64,000 bases of DNA from Bifidobacterium breve (GCA_945878725.1 CAMCTY010000008.1:1-64000), one strand, 5' to 3'; counted from the first letter of the stretch, positions 9,501-19,317 are shown. Notes: generated by a model from the sequence alone, not told the origin. Numbers and translations: made by a program.

Positions 9501-10775
9501 TCACCAGGGTTCGTCGGGGATTCCGAAGCGCTCGCTATACGCGCGCATTTGTTCGCGACGCGCAGGGACATCGATCCCGATCTGGTCGACGTCATAGATG
9601 ACTTTGCCGAATCGTTCGCGCTCGTGGGTGGCCCCGTAGTTCGCGAGAGCCGCTTCGGCAGCAGCGTCCATCGGCTGACCGGCAAGTTCATAGATGCTGC
9701 GGATCGTCCCGAGATCGTCGGCCATGAACTGATCGAACCTGATGTCCATTGATTGGGAAGTGGCAAGTAGTTCACGGTCGCGCATCGCTGCGTTCAGCAT
9801 GTCGTCCAGGCGATCAGCCCAGTAATTGGAAATGGCCACGGGATCGACTGGCGAAAGGGAGATGCGGGCCGAATACGAAACCATGGTTCCCATCGAGACC
9901 ATCACCGATACTGGGTCGCGGTGTGTCACGAGAAATGTTGCGTCGGGGAACGTTCGGGCGAGAGGCCCAAACTGTTCGAGGTGTTGCGGCGATTTGAGAA
10001 TCCAACGAGTACCACCGCGCAGGAACTGACAGGCCTTGAGCACAGTCTTCATGTACTCGTAGTGCGGGGTTTGATCGTGTGACTTGTAATAGTCCCGCCA
10101 CGTTGGCATCGGCGCCATCGTCTCAAACATCATCGTGGAGAAGTCGATGGCGAGGATCTGGATTTCCTCGTGCACGTGCCATGTCGTCATCTCGTGCATG
10201 CGATTGAAGTCGGGCATGATGATGTTCATGACCTGAAGCCCGCCTTCGGTCCGGGCGAGGCGCGGGTCCTCGGGCGTGTTGGCCAACGAAGTTTCGGTTG
10301 GCAGCGGCACCGGCTGTTGACTCTCCCAGTAGGGGAGCGATCGCAATGCCGGATCGGCTGAGATCAGGTTGTGAAGATGGGTCGTGCCGGTGCGGGGGAG
10401 TCCGGCGATGACGATGGGCGCGGCGATTTCGATGTCGTGGATCTCGGGATGGCGGGCGAGAAGAGCCGCGATCAGGAGGCGGTTTTGGAGAAGTTGACCC
10501 ATCTGGGAGGCAGCGCCGATTCGACCCATTGGCGACAAGGGGGCTTCGGTGTTCAGCGAATGCAGGATGATCTCAAGTCGTTCGACGAAGTCCATGGGCC
10601 CGAAATCGTCGAGGCCGGTGGCGGCGGCGGCCTGCGTCATGAGGGCATCAGCATTTAGCTCGACCATGTCGGCAAAGGGGGCCGCGCCCTCGAAAATTGC
10701 CGTGGCCTCAGCCGAGAAGTGCGGATCGGCCAAGTCATCGAGGCGTTTCGGTTCGGGTCGTGCGGTTGCGGTCAA
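9501..10775 (-). CDS. sulfotransferase family protein
   Basis: The PAPS-binding 5'-phosphosulfate loop GLPRTGTTHLHNLISADP and the 3'-phosphate region FPDATFLVTHRDPVSVMVS identify a Sulfotransfer-type P-loop enzyme, probably sulfonating a small hydroxyl or amine substrate that cannot be named. TTG at 10775 is favoured because GGGGGAACC precedes it directly; a GTG at 10904 would add 43 Pro/Gly/Arg-rich residues that look non-coding. The roughly 424 residues include a helical N-terminal region of about 120 residues before the P-loop. The gene is opposite in strand to its neighbours and convergent with ribF. Confidence 0.82.
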   Translation of the reverse strand: MTATARPEPKRLDDLADPHFSAEATAIFEGAAPFADMVELNADALMTQAAAATGLDDFGPMDFVERLEIILHSLNTEAPLSPMGRIGAASQMGQLLQNRLLIAALLARHPEIHDIEIAAPIVIAGLPRTGTTHLHNLISADPALRSLPYWESQQPVPLPTETSLANTPEDPRLARTEGGLQVMNIIMPDFNRMHEMTTWHVHEEIQILAIDFSTMMFETMAPMPTWRDYYKSHDQTPHYEYMKTVLKACQFLRGGTRWILKSPQHLEQFGPLARTFPDATFLVTHRDPVSVMVSMGTMVSYSARISLSPVDPVAISNYWADRLDDMLNAAMRDRELLATSQSMDIRFDQFMADDLGTIRSIYELAGQPMDAAAEAALANYGATHERERFGKVIYDVDQIGIDVPARREQMRAYSERFGIPDEPW

Positions 10776-11010
10776 GGTTCCCCCGGTCGGTTCGCCTGTC
10801 CCCCGACGAGGCGATCCCGCATCGTAGAACGCCGGGAAGGGCGGGAAATCTCCCGAATGGGGAGTTCGGGGCGCCCCTGCTACCCTCGGGGGGTCGGTGG
10901 ACACCCTTGTTCACCGATTCATCCGCCCCCGATCACGCCAGGCGCCCCTACTCGAGGGTCGTGCAGCGGATCATGGAGCCGGGTCAGAAGCCCACACGAA
11001 GGATATTTTC

Positions 11011-11289
11011 ATGTCACCAGAACCAGCAAACCTTCCTCCGAAGGCCGGCACAATCGCTGAGCATCGCCTGCACGGAACCGATACAGGTTCCCCCGAGGTG
11101 CAGATTGCACTGCTCACTGATCGCATCAACCACCTCACCGAACATCTGAAGGCCCACAAAAAGGACCATCACAGTCGTCGAGGACTCCTGATGCTTGTTG
11201 GTCGTCGCCGTCGCTTGCTCGATTACGTCAAGAAAAACGACGTCGAGCGCTATCGCACGATCATCGCAAAGCTCGGCCTGCGCCGATAA
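11011..11289 (+). CDS. rpsO: 30S ribosomal protein S15
   Basis: Primary 16S rRNA-binding protein of the platform. The 92 residues match the usual 89-92. Conserved sequence includes [43 protein letters not shown] and [23 protein letters not shown]. The ATG at 11011 follows gaaggat; an upstream in-frame start would add 38 atypical residues. It is paired with pnp as in most bacteria. Confidence 0.97.
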   Translation: MSPEPANLPPKAGTIAEHRLHGTDTGSPEVQIALLTDRINHLTEHLKAHKKDHHSRRGLLMLVGRRRRLLDYVKKNDVERYRTIIAKLGLRR

Positions 11290-11300
11290 CACGGCATTCG

Positions 11301-11336
11301 GAGGGCGACCATTCCGGCCGCCCTCTTCTGTGTTTG
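11301..11336 (+). terminator. rpsO terminator
   Basis: gagggcgacc (11301-11310) pairs with ggccgccctc (11316-11325) with one mismatch, followed by ttctgtgttt. It lies 12 bases after the rpsO stop. It is probably partially read through, since a processing-type hairpin and pnp follow. Confidence 0.7.
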
Positions 11337-11381
11337 TGTCCGGATCCGCTGGACATGAACAACCCGGCGACGAGGTGTCTT

Positions 11382-11438
11382 CAGTTGCCGGTGGTGAGTT
11401 CCGGAACCTCGTGTTCCGTAGTTCACCACTGGGAACTG
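11382..11438 (+). promoter_or_regulatory. long rpsO-pnp intergenic stem-loop, likely RNase III-type processing site
   Basis: The arms 11382-11407 and 11413-11438 form a 26-bp stem with three mismatches and two G-U pairs around the loop ctcgt. Such long double-stranded stems between rpsO and pnp are RNase III cleavage and PNPase-autoregulation sites in E. coli and Streptomyces. The structure is seen directly; the function here is inferred from position. Confidence 0.75.
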
Positions 11439-11500
11439 CCGTCACCGTCGCCTCTCACAGCCTGACCACACGGGTCCTGCTGCAAAAAAGGAGACAACAA

Positions 11501-13900
11501 ATGGCAGACGCCATTTCCATCGACGCCATCATTCCCGGTGACGACGACAAGACCATCAATTTCTCAGCGGGCAAGCTCGCTGGGCAGGCCGACGGTGCCG
11601 TCACCGTCCAGATCGGCGACACCGTTGTGCTCGTCACCGCCACGGCGGCCAAGTCCGCCCGCGACGGCGCGGATTTCTTCCCCCTCACCGTCGACATCGA
11701 AGAGCGCATGTACGCCGCGGGACGCATCCCCGGTTCGTTCTTCCGTCGCGAGGGCAAGGCCTCTGATCAGGCCATCCTCACCTGTCGTCTCATGGACCGC
11801 CCGTTGCGTCCGTGCTTCCCCGACGGTTTCCGCAACGAGGTCCACGTCGTCGGTACGGTTCTCGCCGCCGATCTCGTGAACCCTCATGACGTCGTCGCCA
11901 TCAATGGCGCCTCGGCGGCACTCATGCTTTCCGGCATCCCCTTCGACGGCCCGATCGGCGCCGTTCGTCTCGCCTTCACCACCGACGGCACCTGGATTCC
12001 GCACCCCACGTACGAAGAGGGCCAAGAGTCCACCTTCGAAATGGTTGTGGCTGGTCGTGCCCTCGGCACCAACGATGTCGCCATCTCCATGGTTGAAGCA
12101 GGCGGCACCGAAGCTTCATGGCCCGCCTTTCAGGACGGCGCCCCCAAGGTCGACGAGGACGTTCTCGCCGGTGGCCTCGAAGCCGCCAAGCAGTACATCC
12201 TCCAGTCGATCAACGCCCAGCGTCAGCTCATGGCTGCCGTCGGCGTCAAGGAGCCGATGTCATACACCGTGACCTCCGACTACTCGCCCGAGGTTTTCGC
12301 GGCGATGGACGCCAAGCGCGAGCAGATCCTCGGCACGCAGGTCATCTCCGACAAGACCGCCCGTCTCGAAGCCGAAGCGGCTCTTCGCGACAAGCTCGTG
12401 GCTGAACTGCTTCCGCAGTTCGCCGATGTTTCCGGTGCGGACAAGCAGCTCAAGGCTGCGTTCCGCTCGGTCACCAAGGCTGTCGTTCGTTCGCGCATCG
12501 TGAACGAAGGCGCCCGCATCGACGGTCGTGGACCCAAGGACATTCGTGCGCTTTCCTCCGAGGTTGGCGTGCTTCCGTCCGTGCACGGTTCGGGTCTCTT
12601 CCAGCGTGGCGAGACTCAGGTGCTCAACGTCACCACGCTCGGCATGCCCCGTATGGAGCAAATGATCGACGCCCTCGGTGACGTGACTCGCAAGCGTTAC
12701 ATGCACCATTACAACTTCCCGCCGTACTCGACTGGTGAGACCGGCTTCATGCGTGGACCGAAGCGTCGCGAGATCGGACACGGCATGCTCGCCGAGCGTG
12801 CCCTCGTCCCAGTGCTCCCGACTCCCGAAGAGTTCGCTTACACGATCCGTACCGTGTCCGACGTGCTCTCCTCAAACGGTTCGACCTCCATGGGTTCGGT
12901 CTGTGGTTCGACGCTCTCGATGATGGACGCCGGCGTTCCGCTGCGTGCACCCGTCGCCGGCATCGCCATGGGTCTCGTCTACGCCGATGGTAAGTACACG
13001 ACTCTCACTGACATCCTTGGTGCCGAAGACGCATTCGGTGACATGGACTTCAAGGTTGCCGGTACCGCCGAATTCGTCACAGCCCTCCAGCTCGACACGA
13101 AGATCGACGGCATTCCCGCCGACGTTCTGGCGCAGGCGCTTCAGCAGGCCAAGGAAGCCCGTCTTGCAATCCTCGAGGTCATGGCCGGCGCAATCGCCAA
13201 GCCGCGTGACGAGGTTGGCGAAACCGCACCGAAGATCATCAGCTTCGAAATCCCGATGGACAAGATCGGTGAAGTCATTGGTCCGAAGGGCAAGGTCATC
13301 AACGCCATCCAGCAGGAGACCGGCGCCGACATCAGCGTTGACGATGACGGCAGTGTTGGCCGCGTAAGCATCGGCTCCACCGATGGTGGCGCTGTCGCCG
13401 AAGCCGAGCGTCAGATTCGTCTGATCCTCAACCCTCCGACCGCCGAAGTTGGTCAGGTGTACCAGGGCCGTGTCGTGAACGTCACCAAGTTTGGTGCGTT
13501 CGTGAACATCCTCCCGGGTCGCGATGGTCTTCTCCACATCTCCAAGATCGGTGGCGGAAAGCGCATCGACAAGGTCGAGGATGTTCTTGACCTCGGTGAT
13601 GCTGTCGAAGTCCGTGTCGACGATGTGGATCCCAACGGCAAGGTGTCGCTTTCGATGGCGAACTCGCCCGTCGCCGAAGCAGAAACCGCCTCGACCGAAA
13701 GTGCACCGGCTCCGTCGGCTGCTCCGGCTTCCGCACCGGCCGCCGATTCCGGTAGCGACCGCGAGTACGTGTCGTTCGAAGATGCCTTCGACGCCGAGAT
13801 CGGCACCGAACTCGGTGACCTCGGCCCCTCTAGCAACGACGGTGGTCGTGGCAATGGTGGAGGCAATCGTCGTGGCGGAGGTGGCGGCCGTCGCCGCTGA
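11501..13900 (+). CDS. pnp: polyribonucleotide nucleotidyltransferase (PNPase)
   Basis: Phosphorolytic 3'-5' exoribonuclease and degradosome component. Two RNase PH-like domains are present (MADAISIDAI to about 220, and GRGPKDIRALSSEVGVLPSV onward), joined by a helical linker. A KH domain follows (PMDKIGEVIGPKGKVINAI near residue 585), then an S1 domain (GQVYQGRVVNVTKFGAFVNI near 650). The tail is Ala/Pro- then Gly/Arg-rich (GRGNGGGNRRGGGGGRRR), a typical RNA-binding extension. AAGGAG at 11488-11493 fixes the ATG. 799 residues is normal for actinobacteria. Confidence 0.97.
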   Translation: MADAISIDAIIPGDDDKTINFSAGKLAGQADGAVTVQIGDTVVLVTATAAKSARDGADFFPLTVDIEERMYAAGRIPGSFFRREGKASDQAILTCRLMDRPLRPCFPDGFRNEVHVVGTVLAADLVNPHDVVAINGASAALMLSGIPFDGPIGAVRLAFTTDGTWIPHPTYEEGQESTFEMVVAGRALGTNDVAISMVEAGGTEASWPAFQDGAPKVDEDVLAGGLEAAKQYILQSINAQRQLMAAVGVKEPMSYTVTSDYSPEVFAAMDAKREQILGTQVISDKTARLEAEAALRDKLVAELLPQFADVSGADKQLKAAFRSVTKAVVRSRIVNEGARIDGRGPKDIRALSSEVGVLPSVHGSGLFQRGETQVLNVTTLGMPRMEQMIDALGDVTRKRYMHHYNFPPYSTGETGFMRGPKRREIGHGMLAERALVPVLPTPEEFAYTIRTVSDVLSSNGSTSMGSVCGSTLSMMDAGVPLRAPVAGIAMGLVYADGKYTTLTDILGAEDAFGDMDFKVAGTAEFVTALQLDTKIDGIPADVLAQALQQAKEARLAILEVMAGAIAKPRDEVGETAPKIISFEIPMDKIGEVIGPKGKVINAIQQETGADISVDDDGSVGRVSIGSTDGGAVAEAERQIRLILNPPTAEVGQVYQGRVVNVTKFGAFVNILPGRDGLLHISKIGGGKRIDKVEDVLDLGDAVEVRVDDVDPNGKVSLSMANSPVAEAETASTESAPAPSAAPASAPAADSGSDREYVSFEDAFDAEIGTELGDLGPSSNDGGRGNGGGNRRGGGGGRRR

Positions 13901-13922
13901 TCTGCGCCCTTCGGTCTCACCT

Positions 13923-15191
13923 GTGAGTGAGTCCGACATTGAACGTTCCGAACTGGCTTCGGGTGTGCGCGTCGTTTCCGAGCGCATGCCCGAAGCACGT
14001 TCCGTGAGCGTCGGAATGTGGTTTGCCGTCGGGTCGCGCGACGAACCCGGCAACATCGCGGGTGCCTCGCATTTCCTTGAGCACCTTCTTTTCAAAGGCA
14101 CCGAACAACGATCGGCCCGGAGCATTGCTCTGGCGGTCGATGCCGTCGGTGGCGAAATGAATGCCTACACAAGTCGCGAGCACACGGCGTATTACCTGCG
14201 TCTTCCTGTGGCCGAACTGGATTCGGGCCTCAGACTCCTTGCCGATGTCGTGAGCGAGCCTGCGTTCCGGGCCCACGAGCTCGACGCCGAGCGCGAGGTG
14301 ATCATTGAGGAACTCCTCATGAGCGAGGACACGCCTGACGATCTCGTGCTCACCGCCCTCTACGAGAGCTTGTACCCGCAGCATCCACTCGGTCGCGAGA
14401 CACTCGGGAGTCGAGACACCGTCGAGGCGATGACCCGAGACGACGTCTCTGAGTTCCATGCAACGTGGTACCGCCCCGCCAATCTTGTGATTGCGGCTGC
14501 CGGAAATCTCGATCACGCCCAGGTCGTTGAGGCTGTCGATGGTCTCTTCGACAACGGCGCCGCCGGCGTTGCTCCCGAGCGCACGGCTCCTTCATCGGAT
14601 ATCGAACCGCTCGTACTCATCGACCGTCCTACCGAGCAGGTCCATGTCGCGGTTGGTTGGCGAGCTCTTCCCATCGACGACGACGATCGCTACGCGCTCT
14701 GGGTGGCGAACCATGTTCTCGGTGGAGGCATGTCCAGCAGGCTTTTCCAGTCAATTCGCGAAGAACGCGGTCTCGCCTACACGGTGTTCACCTCGCCGTC
14801 GTCCTACAGCGATGTCGGCTCGCTCATTCTTTACGCAGGGACCGGGGCGAACCGCCTCGGCGAACTGCTCGATGTCACCAACGAGGTACTCGAGGGAGTT
14901 CTCGCTGATGGGATCACCGCCGAAGAGCATGCCGTTGCACTGGGCTATCTCGAAGGTTCCATGTTGCTCGGTCTCGAGGACTCCGGATCACGCATGTCCC
15001 GTTTGGGCTCAGGTCTCGTCGTGCGCGACAGCATCATCTCGATCGATGACCACGTGCGGCACATCCGCTCAGTGACTCTCGACGATGTGCATCGGGTCCT
15101 GAAGCGGATTCTCGGTCAGCCCCGCGCTGTCTCCGCCGTCGGGCCTCTCGGTGGCAGCAACGCTGCGCTCGAGGCGTTCGCCAAATCCTGA
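13923..15191 (+). CDS. M16-family zinc metallopeptidase (insulinase/processing-peptidase type)
   Basis: The inverted zinc motif HFLEH is at residues 50-54, and the distal Glu lies in EREVIIEELLMSEDTPDD. An inactive C-terminal M16 domain contains GWRALPIDDDDRY and FQSIREERGLAYTVFTSPSSY. A single-unit peptidase of about 420 residues is conserved next to pnp in many actinobacteria. The GTG at 13923 is a choice: it lies 22 bases after pnp and has no clear ribosome-binding site; upstream codons in frame overlap pnp. Confidence 0.9.
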   Translation: MSESDIERSELASGVRVVSERMPEARSVSVGMWFAVGSRDEPGNIAGASHFLEHLLFKGTEQRSARSIALAVDAVGGEMNAYTSREHTAYYLRLPVAELDSGLRLLADVVSEPAFRAHELDAEREVIIEELLMSEDTPDDLVLTALYESLYPQHPLGRETLGSRDTVEAMTRDDVSEFHATWYRPANLVIAAAGNLDHAQVVEAVDGLFDNGAAGVAPERTAPSSDIEPLVLIDRPTEQVHVAVGWRALPIDDDDRYALWVANHVLGGGMSSRLFQSIREERGLAYTVFTSPSSYSDVGSLILYAGTGANRLGELLDVTNEVLEGVLADGITAEEHAVALGYLEGSMLLGLEDSGSRMSRLGSGLVVRDSIISIDDHVRHIRSVTLDDVHRVLKRILGQPRAVSAVGPLGGSNAALEAFAKS

Positions 15192-15225
15192 TCGGAATCG
15201 GCGCTCAGGGCGCTATGTTCGTCGC

Positions 15226-16014
15226 ATGACACAACGCGTCGGAGTCTTTGGTGCCGGTGGCCGAATGGGCAGCACGGTTTGTCGTGCGGTCAACGCCGAT
15301 CCCCTTCTCGAGTTGGTGGCAGCAGTCGATCCGCACCATGCCGGCCTCGATATGCATCAGGTGACAGGTTGCGATCTGCCTTTTCAGGTGGCGCGTGATG
15401 GTCGAGCGTTCATCGATGCTGGCGTCGATGTCGTTGTGGACTTCACGCATCTCGAAGCAGCCCGGGAGAACCTTCTGTGGCTGGCCGAACATAAAATTCA
15501 CGCCGTCGCCGGTACCACCGGCTTCTCCGATGATGACTACGCAGGGTTCCGAACCGCATTTGCAAACTCGAACTGTGTCATTGCCCCAAACTTTGCGATC
15601 GGTGCGATTCTGATGATGCGCTTCGCAGAAATGGCTGCGCCATTTTTCGAGACCGCCGAGATCGTTGAACTGCACCATGACGCAAAACTCGACGCTCCTT
15701 CCGGAACCGCCATGCTCACCGCTGAACGCATGGCGGACGCTTCATCGGAGTGGGCGGCAGATCCAACTAAGACGGAGATCCTCCCCGGAGCCCGCGGTGG
15801 TCGCGGGCCAGCCGATATCCGGGTGCATTCGCTGCGACTGCGCGGCATGGTCGCACATCAGGAAGTCATCCTTGGCACGACTGGTCAGACCCTGTCGATC
15901 CGCCACGATTCCTATGACCGCGATTCGTTCATGTCCGGGGTCGTTCTGGCGGTCAGAGCCGTCCCGGTCCATCCTGGACTCACGATCGGTCTGGACTCAC
16001 TGCTCGATCTCTAG
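15226..16014 (+). CDS. dapB: 4-hydroxy-tetrahydrodipicolinate reductase
   Basis: Second committed step of the diaminopimelate/lysine pathway, reducing HTPA with NAD(P)H. The Rossmann motif GVFGAGGRMGS lies at residues 6-16, and the catalytic/substrate segment VELHHDAKLDAPSGTA near 146-161. 262 residues is close to the family norm of about 245-270. TATGTT at 15214-15219 ends 6 bases before the ATG with no Shine-Dalgarno sequence, suggesting a leaderless start. Its stop overlaps the convergent membrane-protein gene by 4 bases. Confidence 0.95.
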   Translation: MTQRVGVFGAGGRMGSTVCRAVNADPLLELVAAVDPHHAGLDMHQVTGCDLPFQVARDGRAFIDAGVDVVVDFTHLEAARENLLWLAEHKIHAVAGTTGFSDDDYAGFRTAFANSNCVIAPNFAIGAILMMRFAEMAAPFFETAEIVELHHDAKLDAPSGTAMLTAERMADASSEWAADPTKTEILPGARGGRGPADIRVHSLRLRGMVAHQEVILGTTGQTLSIRHDSYDRDSFMSGVVLAVRAVPVHPGLTIGLDSLLDL

Positions 16015-16667
16015 ACGGACGATTCGGTGGGATCGATCCGATCCGCTTCGCCGGAGTGTTCGAGGATCTCAAGTTCGGTGATCTCGCGCTTGCCGCGTCG
16101 CAGTTCGCCAAGCGACGTGAGTGCTACGAGTCCGATAGAGACAACGAGCAATGGCACTCGCCATGTCGAAACGAAGCCGAGCACCGAACTAATTGGCCCG
16201 GAAAACACGTCGCCGAGAATTTGGATCATGAAGAGACGTCCGACTGTGCCGACGATGTTGAGACCGGCGAACAGCCAAGGTGACATGCGGGCCACTCCTG
16301 CGATGAGACAGACGTAATTGTTGGGAAACAGCACGACGAGTGGTGCTCCCCACCGACCGAACCATCGTTCGAGCGTCGTCATGTACCGACTCATCGTTGG
16401 AGTCCGGCGTTCCATCCATCGGAGCGCGGCGGGGCCGTAGAACCATCCGATGGCGAAGAAGAACGGATCGGGTAGGAGCAGACGAGCCGCGCCGATCAGG
16501 TAGTACGAAGCCAGATCGACCTGGTTGACGACGAGGACCAGGTACCGGTTCTTCGCGCTGAGGCCAATGAGCCAAAGGGGATGATTCTCGACCAAGTTCG
16601 GCCATAGGGCGTCGGCGGTATACGCCGCAATCACCATGGCGGCGATGGGCGCGATTAGGAACGCCAA
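16011..16667 (-). CDS. DedA/SNARE-associated-type membrane protein
   Basis: A 218-residue integral membrane protein with hydrophobic segments at about 3-18, 44-62, 66-80, 110-125, 131-150 and 168-190. The segment FGRWGAPLVVLFPNNYVCLIAG is reminiscent of the DedA/VTT family, whose members move lipid carriers or act in membrane homeostasis, but it is divergent. The C-terminus is charged and cytoplasmic. TTG is the only reasonable start in frame. The gene diverges from the acyl-CoA synthetase and converges on dapB. Confidence 0.6.
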   Translation of the reverse strand: MAFLIAPIAAMVIAAYTADALWPNLVENHPLWLIGLSAKNRYLVLVVNQVDLASYYLIGAARLLLPDPFFFAIGWFYGPAALRWMERRTPTMSRYMTTLERWFGRWGAPLVVLFPNNYVCLIAGVARMSPWLFAGLNIVGTVGRLFMIQILGDVFSGPISSVLGFVSTWRVPLLVVSIGLVALTSLGELRRGKREITELEILEHSGEADRIDPTESSV

Positions 16668-16797
16668 ATGAGGACGTCGGGGCGGAATGTCGGTTGGTTC
16701 AGGGTGGATCGGTCTCTCAGACAGGACCCCATCTTCTCACGTACGATGCGCCGTCAGTCCGAGGGGTACCGACGGTGCCGTGGCGAGGGAGCTTGGC

Positions 16798-18426
16798 ATG
16801 AAGGGTTTGATGCAGGACGGGCCATTGGTGCTCACCCATTTTCTGGACAGGGCGGAGAAACTCTTCCCGAACAAAACGATCGTCACCGCAACTGCGACCG
16901 GCATCGAGACCGAGACCTACGCAGAGTGGGCTGAGCGCACCCGCCGGCTCGCCGGCGTTCTGGACGATCTCGGGATCAGCGCAGACGGACGGGTGGCGAC
17001 GTTCGCATGGAACAGCGCCCGCCATCTCGAGCTGTACTTCGCTGCCCCCTGCAGCGGGCGAGTGCTCCACACGCTGAACATCCGCCTGTTCCCCGAACAA
17101 ATCACCTACATCGTCAACCACGCCGAAGACGAAGTCATCTTTGTCGACAAGTCACTTCTTGGATTGCTGTGGCCGCTGGTGGATACCTTCACGACCGTTC
17201 GTCACATCGTCGTGATGGACGACGGACGTGGCGAACTCCCGACTGATAGCGGCGGCTGGTTGCTGCACGATTACGAGGACCTTCTCGCGGCGGCAAGTCC
17301 CGTGGAGTTCAACGTCACCGACGAGAACCAGGCGGCGGCGATGTGTTACACGAGCGGTACTACCGGGAACCCGAAGGGAGTTGTGTACTCGCATCGTTCG
17401 ACATGGCTGCACACCCTGGCGGCGATGACCGCCGACAGCTTGGGGGCATGCGAGCGCGATGTCATCATGCCGGTGGTTCCGATGTTCCATGCGAATGCGT
17501 GGGGACTCGCCCATATCGGTGTCGCAACTGGCGCCACCCTGGTGATGCCCGGTCCCGATCTCTCCCCGAAGGCGCTAGCCACCCTGATCGAAACTCAGCG
17601 GGTGACTGTCGCCGCAGGTGTCCCGACGATCTGGATGGGCGTGCTCGGTGAACTCGACGGGCGTGACACCTCGAGTCTGCGCGCCATTCCGTGCGGCGGC
17701 TCTGCAGTGCCGAAGCACCTGTCCGAGGGATATCGGTTGAAGATCGGACTTCCGATTCAGCAGGCGTGGGGGATGACTGAAACAAGTCCGCTTGCGTCGG
17801 GTGGTCAGATGAAGTCGGCATTCGATTCATTGACCGAAGATGAGCGCGCTGATTACCGAGCCACGATCGGCCTGCCGTCGATCGGCGTCGAGTGCCGGAT
17901 CGTCGATCAGGTCACCGGTGAGCAGGTCCCGTGGGACGGCGAGACTCGCGGTGAGCTCCAGACCGCCGGACCATGGATTGCCCGGGAGTATTACAACGAT
18001 GATCGGTCACCGGAGTCCTTTACGAAGGATGGATGGTTGAAGACAGGCGATGTCGCAACCGTCGACTCCGAGGGATACATGCGCATCGTTGATCGCACGA
18101 AGGACGTCGTGAAGTCCGGCGGTGAGTGGATCTCGTCAGTCGAACTTGAGAACGAGATCATGGCGCATCCGGCCGTGGCCGAAGCGGCGGTAATCGGGCT
18201 CAAACATCCCAAGTGGGGTGAGCGGCCGATGGCGTGCGTCGTGCTGCGTCCGGGAGAGTCGCTGACTTCCGACGAGCTCCTCGGATGGCTCGACGGTCGA
18301 GTTGCCAAATGGTGGCTGCCCGACGAGGTGGTCTTCATCGACGAAGTTCCGAAAACATCGGTCGGCAAGTTCTCGAAGCGGGAGTTGCGCGAACGCTTCG
18401 CCGATCACGTGCTGCCGACGGCCTGA
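16798..18426 (+). CDS. fatty-acyl-CoA synthetase (AMP-binding, class I adenylate-forming)
   Basis: Activates a carboxylic acid to its CoA thioester via an acyl-AMP. Signatures are the P-loop CYTSGTTGNPKGVVYSH at about residue 183, WGMTETSP, the hinge GWLKTGDVATVDSEGYMRIVDRTKDVVKSGGEW, and the catalytic Lys near the end (PKTSVGKFSKRELRE). 542 residues is typical of medium/long-chain enzymes of the AlkK type. The ATG at 16798 follows gcgagggagc. TACGAT at 16742-16747 may be its -10. The substrate is not determinable. Confidence 0.9.
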   Translation: MKGLMQDGPLVLTHFLDRAEKLFPNKTIVTATATGIETETYAEWAERTRRLAGVLDDLGISADGRVATFAWNSARHLELYFAAPCSGRVLHTLNIRLFPEQITYIVNHAEDEVIFVDKSLLGLLWPLVDTFTTVRHIVVMDDGRGELPTDSGGWLLHDYEDLLAAASPVEFNVTDENQAAAMCYTSGTTGNPKGVVYSHRSTWLHTLAAMTADSLGACERDVIMPVVPMFHANAWGLAHIGVATGATLVMPGPDLSPKALATLIETQRVTVAAGVPTIWMGVLGELDGRDTSSLRAIPCGGSAVPKHLSEGYRLKIGLPIQQAWGMTETSPLASGGQMKSAFDSLTEDERADYRATIGLPSIGVECRIVDQVTGEQVPWDGETRGELQTAGPWIAREYYNDDRSPESFTKDGWLKTGDVATVDSEGYMRIVDRTKDVVKSGGEWISSVELENEIMAHPAVAEAAVIGLKHPKWGERPMACVVLRPGESLTSDELLGWLDGRVAKWWLPDEVVFIDEVPKTSVGKFSKRELRERFADHVLPTA

Positions 18427-18440
18427 CGGATGCTCTGACT

Positions 18441-18474
18441 GGGGGCGGGTCCGATCGACGGGCCCGATTCCCCC
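18441..18474 (+). terminator. GC-rich hairpin after the acyl-CoA synthetase
   Basis: ggggg and cgggtccg pair with cgggcccg and ccccc around atcga, with a 3-base bulge. It starts 14 bases after the stop. It is strong but lacks a T-tract, so termination is a guess. Confidence 0.45.
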
Positions 18475-18504
18475 GTGGTGCTGGGTGGTGCGTAGCCTGA
18501 CGAC

Positions 18505-19317
18505 GTGTACCGGTTCCTGCTTCGACCTCTTTGGATCCTGTCGCACATTTTCGTAATCGGCTCGGTCGTCGTCATGATCAATCTGGGGTTCTGGCAGTTG
18601 GGGCGCCTTGACGAGCGCAAGGCATCGAATGCGACCATCGTCGAGGCCGAGAAGCCAGCTGCTGTGCCGATTGCGGAGATACTGCCCGACGGCGTCAACA
18701 CATCAGTGGCAGCGGTCGATGAAGCGAGCTACCGATCGGTGATCGTGACCGGTGTGTATCGCGTCGATCAGCAGGTGCTCATACCGAATCGCACCTACAA
18801 CGGTGGCGCAGGCTTCTGGGTGATCACGCCCATCGTGCAGGCCGACGGAACGGCAGTAGTGATCAACCGCGGCTGGATTCCGTATTCGTTCACCGCCGAC
18901 GGCCCGTGGGACGAGTTCGCGCCACCGCCCGGGACCGTGTCGGTCTCGGGAATGATTCGCCCGCCGCAGGTCCGGGAGGAATCAGGAATAGTCGCCGGCC
19001 CGAAGGATCCGACCGAAGGAACCCTTCGCTCTCTTGCCCGAGTCGATGTCGAACGTCTCGGCCAGCAGGTCGACGAAAAACTCTGGCCGCTCTACGTCAA
19101 CCTCCAGCAACAACAGCCCGAGCAGATTGGTCAGCTGCCGGTTCCCGTACCGAGGCCGGAACTTTCCGAAGGTCCCCATCTTGGCTACGCGGGTCAGTGG
19201 TTCATCTTCAGCACGCTCACGATCATCGTGTACCCGTTGCTACTGCGCCGGGTGGCGCGCCGTCGTCAGCGTGAAGAGGTTGATTCCGGCGCATCGGACA
19301 CATCAGCGTTGTTGTGA
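18505..19317 (+). CDS. SURF1-family cytochrome oxidase assembly protein
   Basis: SURF1 proteins help insert heme a and assemble aa3-type cytochrome c oxidase. The sequence shows the classic topology: one membrane helix near residues 9-28 (LWILSHIFVIGSVVVMINLG followed by FWQLGRLDERK), a periplasmic domain with VNRGWIP, and a second helix near 230-250 before a basic tail. The actinobacterial FWQxxRxxxR motif is intact. The GTG start has no Shine-Dalgarno sequence, but TAGCCT at 18493-18498 ends 6 bases upstream. The stop overlaps the following tetR start. Confidence 0.9.
   Translation: MYRFLLRPLWILSHIFVIGSVVVMINLGFWQLGRLDERKASNATIVEAEKPAAVPIAEILPDGVNTSVAAVDEASYRSVIVTGVYRVDQQVLIPNRTYNGGAGFWVITPIVQADGTAVVINRGWIPYSFTADGPWDEFAPPPGTVSVSGMIRPPQVREESGIVAGPKDPTEGTLRSLARVDVERLGQQVDEKLWPLYVNLQQQQPEQIGQLPVPVPRPELSEGPHLGYAGQWFIFSTLTIIVYPLLLRRVARRRQREEVDSGASDTSALL

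Noticed and set aside
10776-10904. N-terminal extension of the sulfotransferase from GTG 10904
   Set aside because: The added 43 residues are Pro/Gly/Arg-rich and reach into the rpsO leader region, while TTG 10775 has an adjacent GGGGGAACC.
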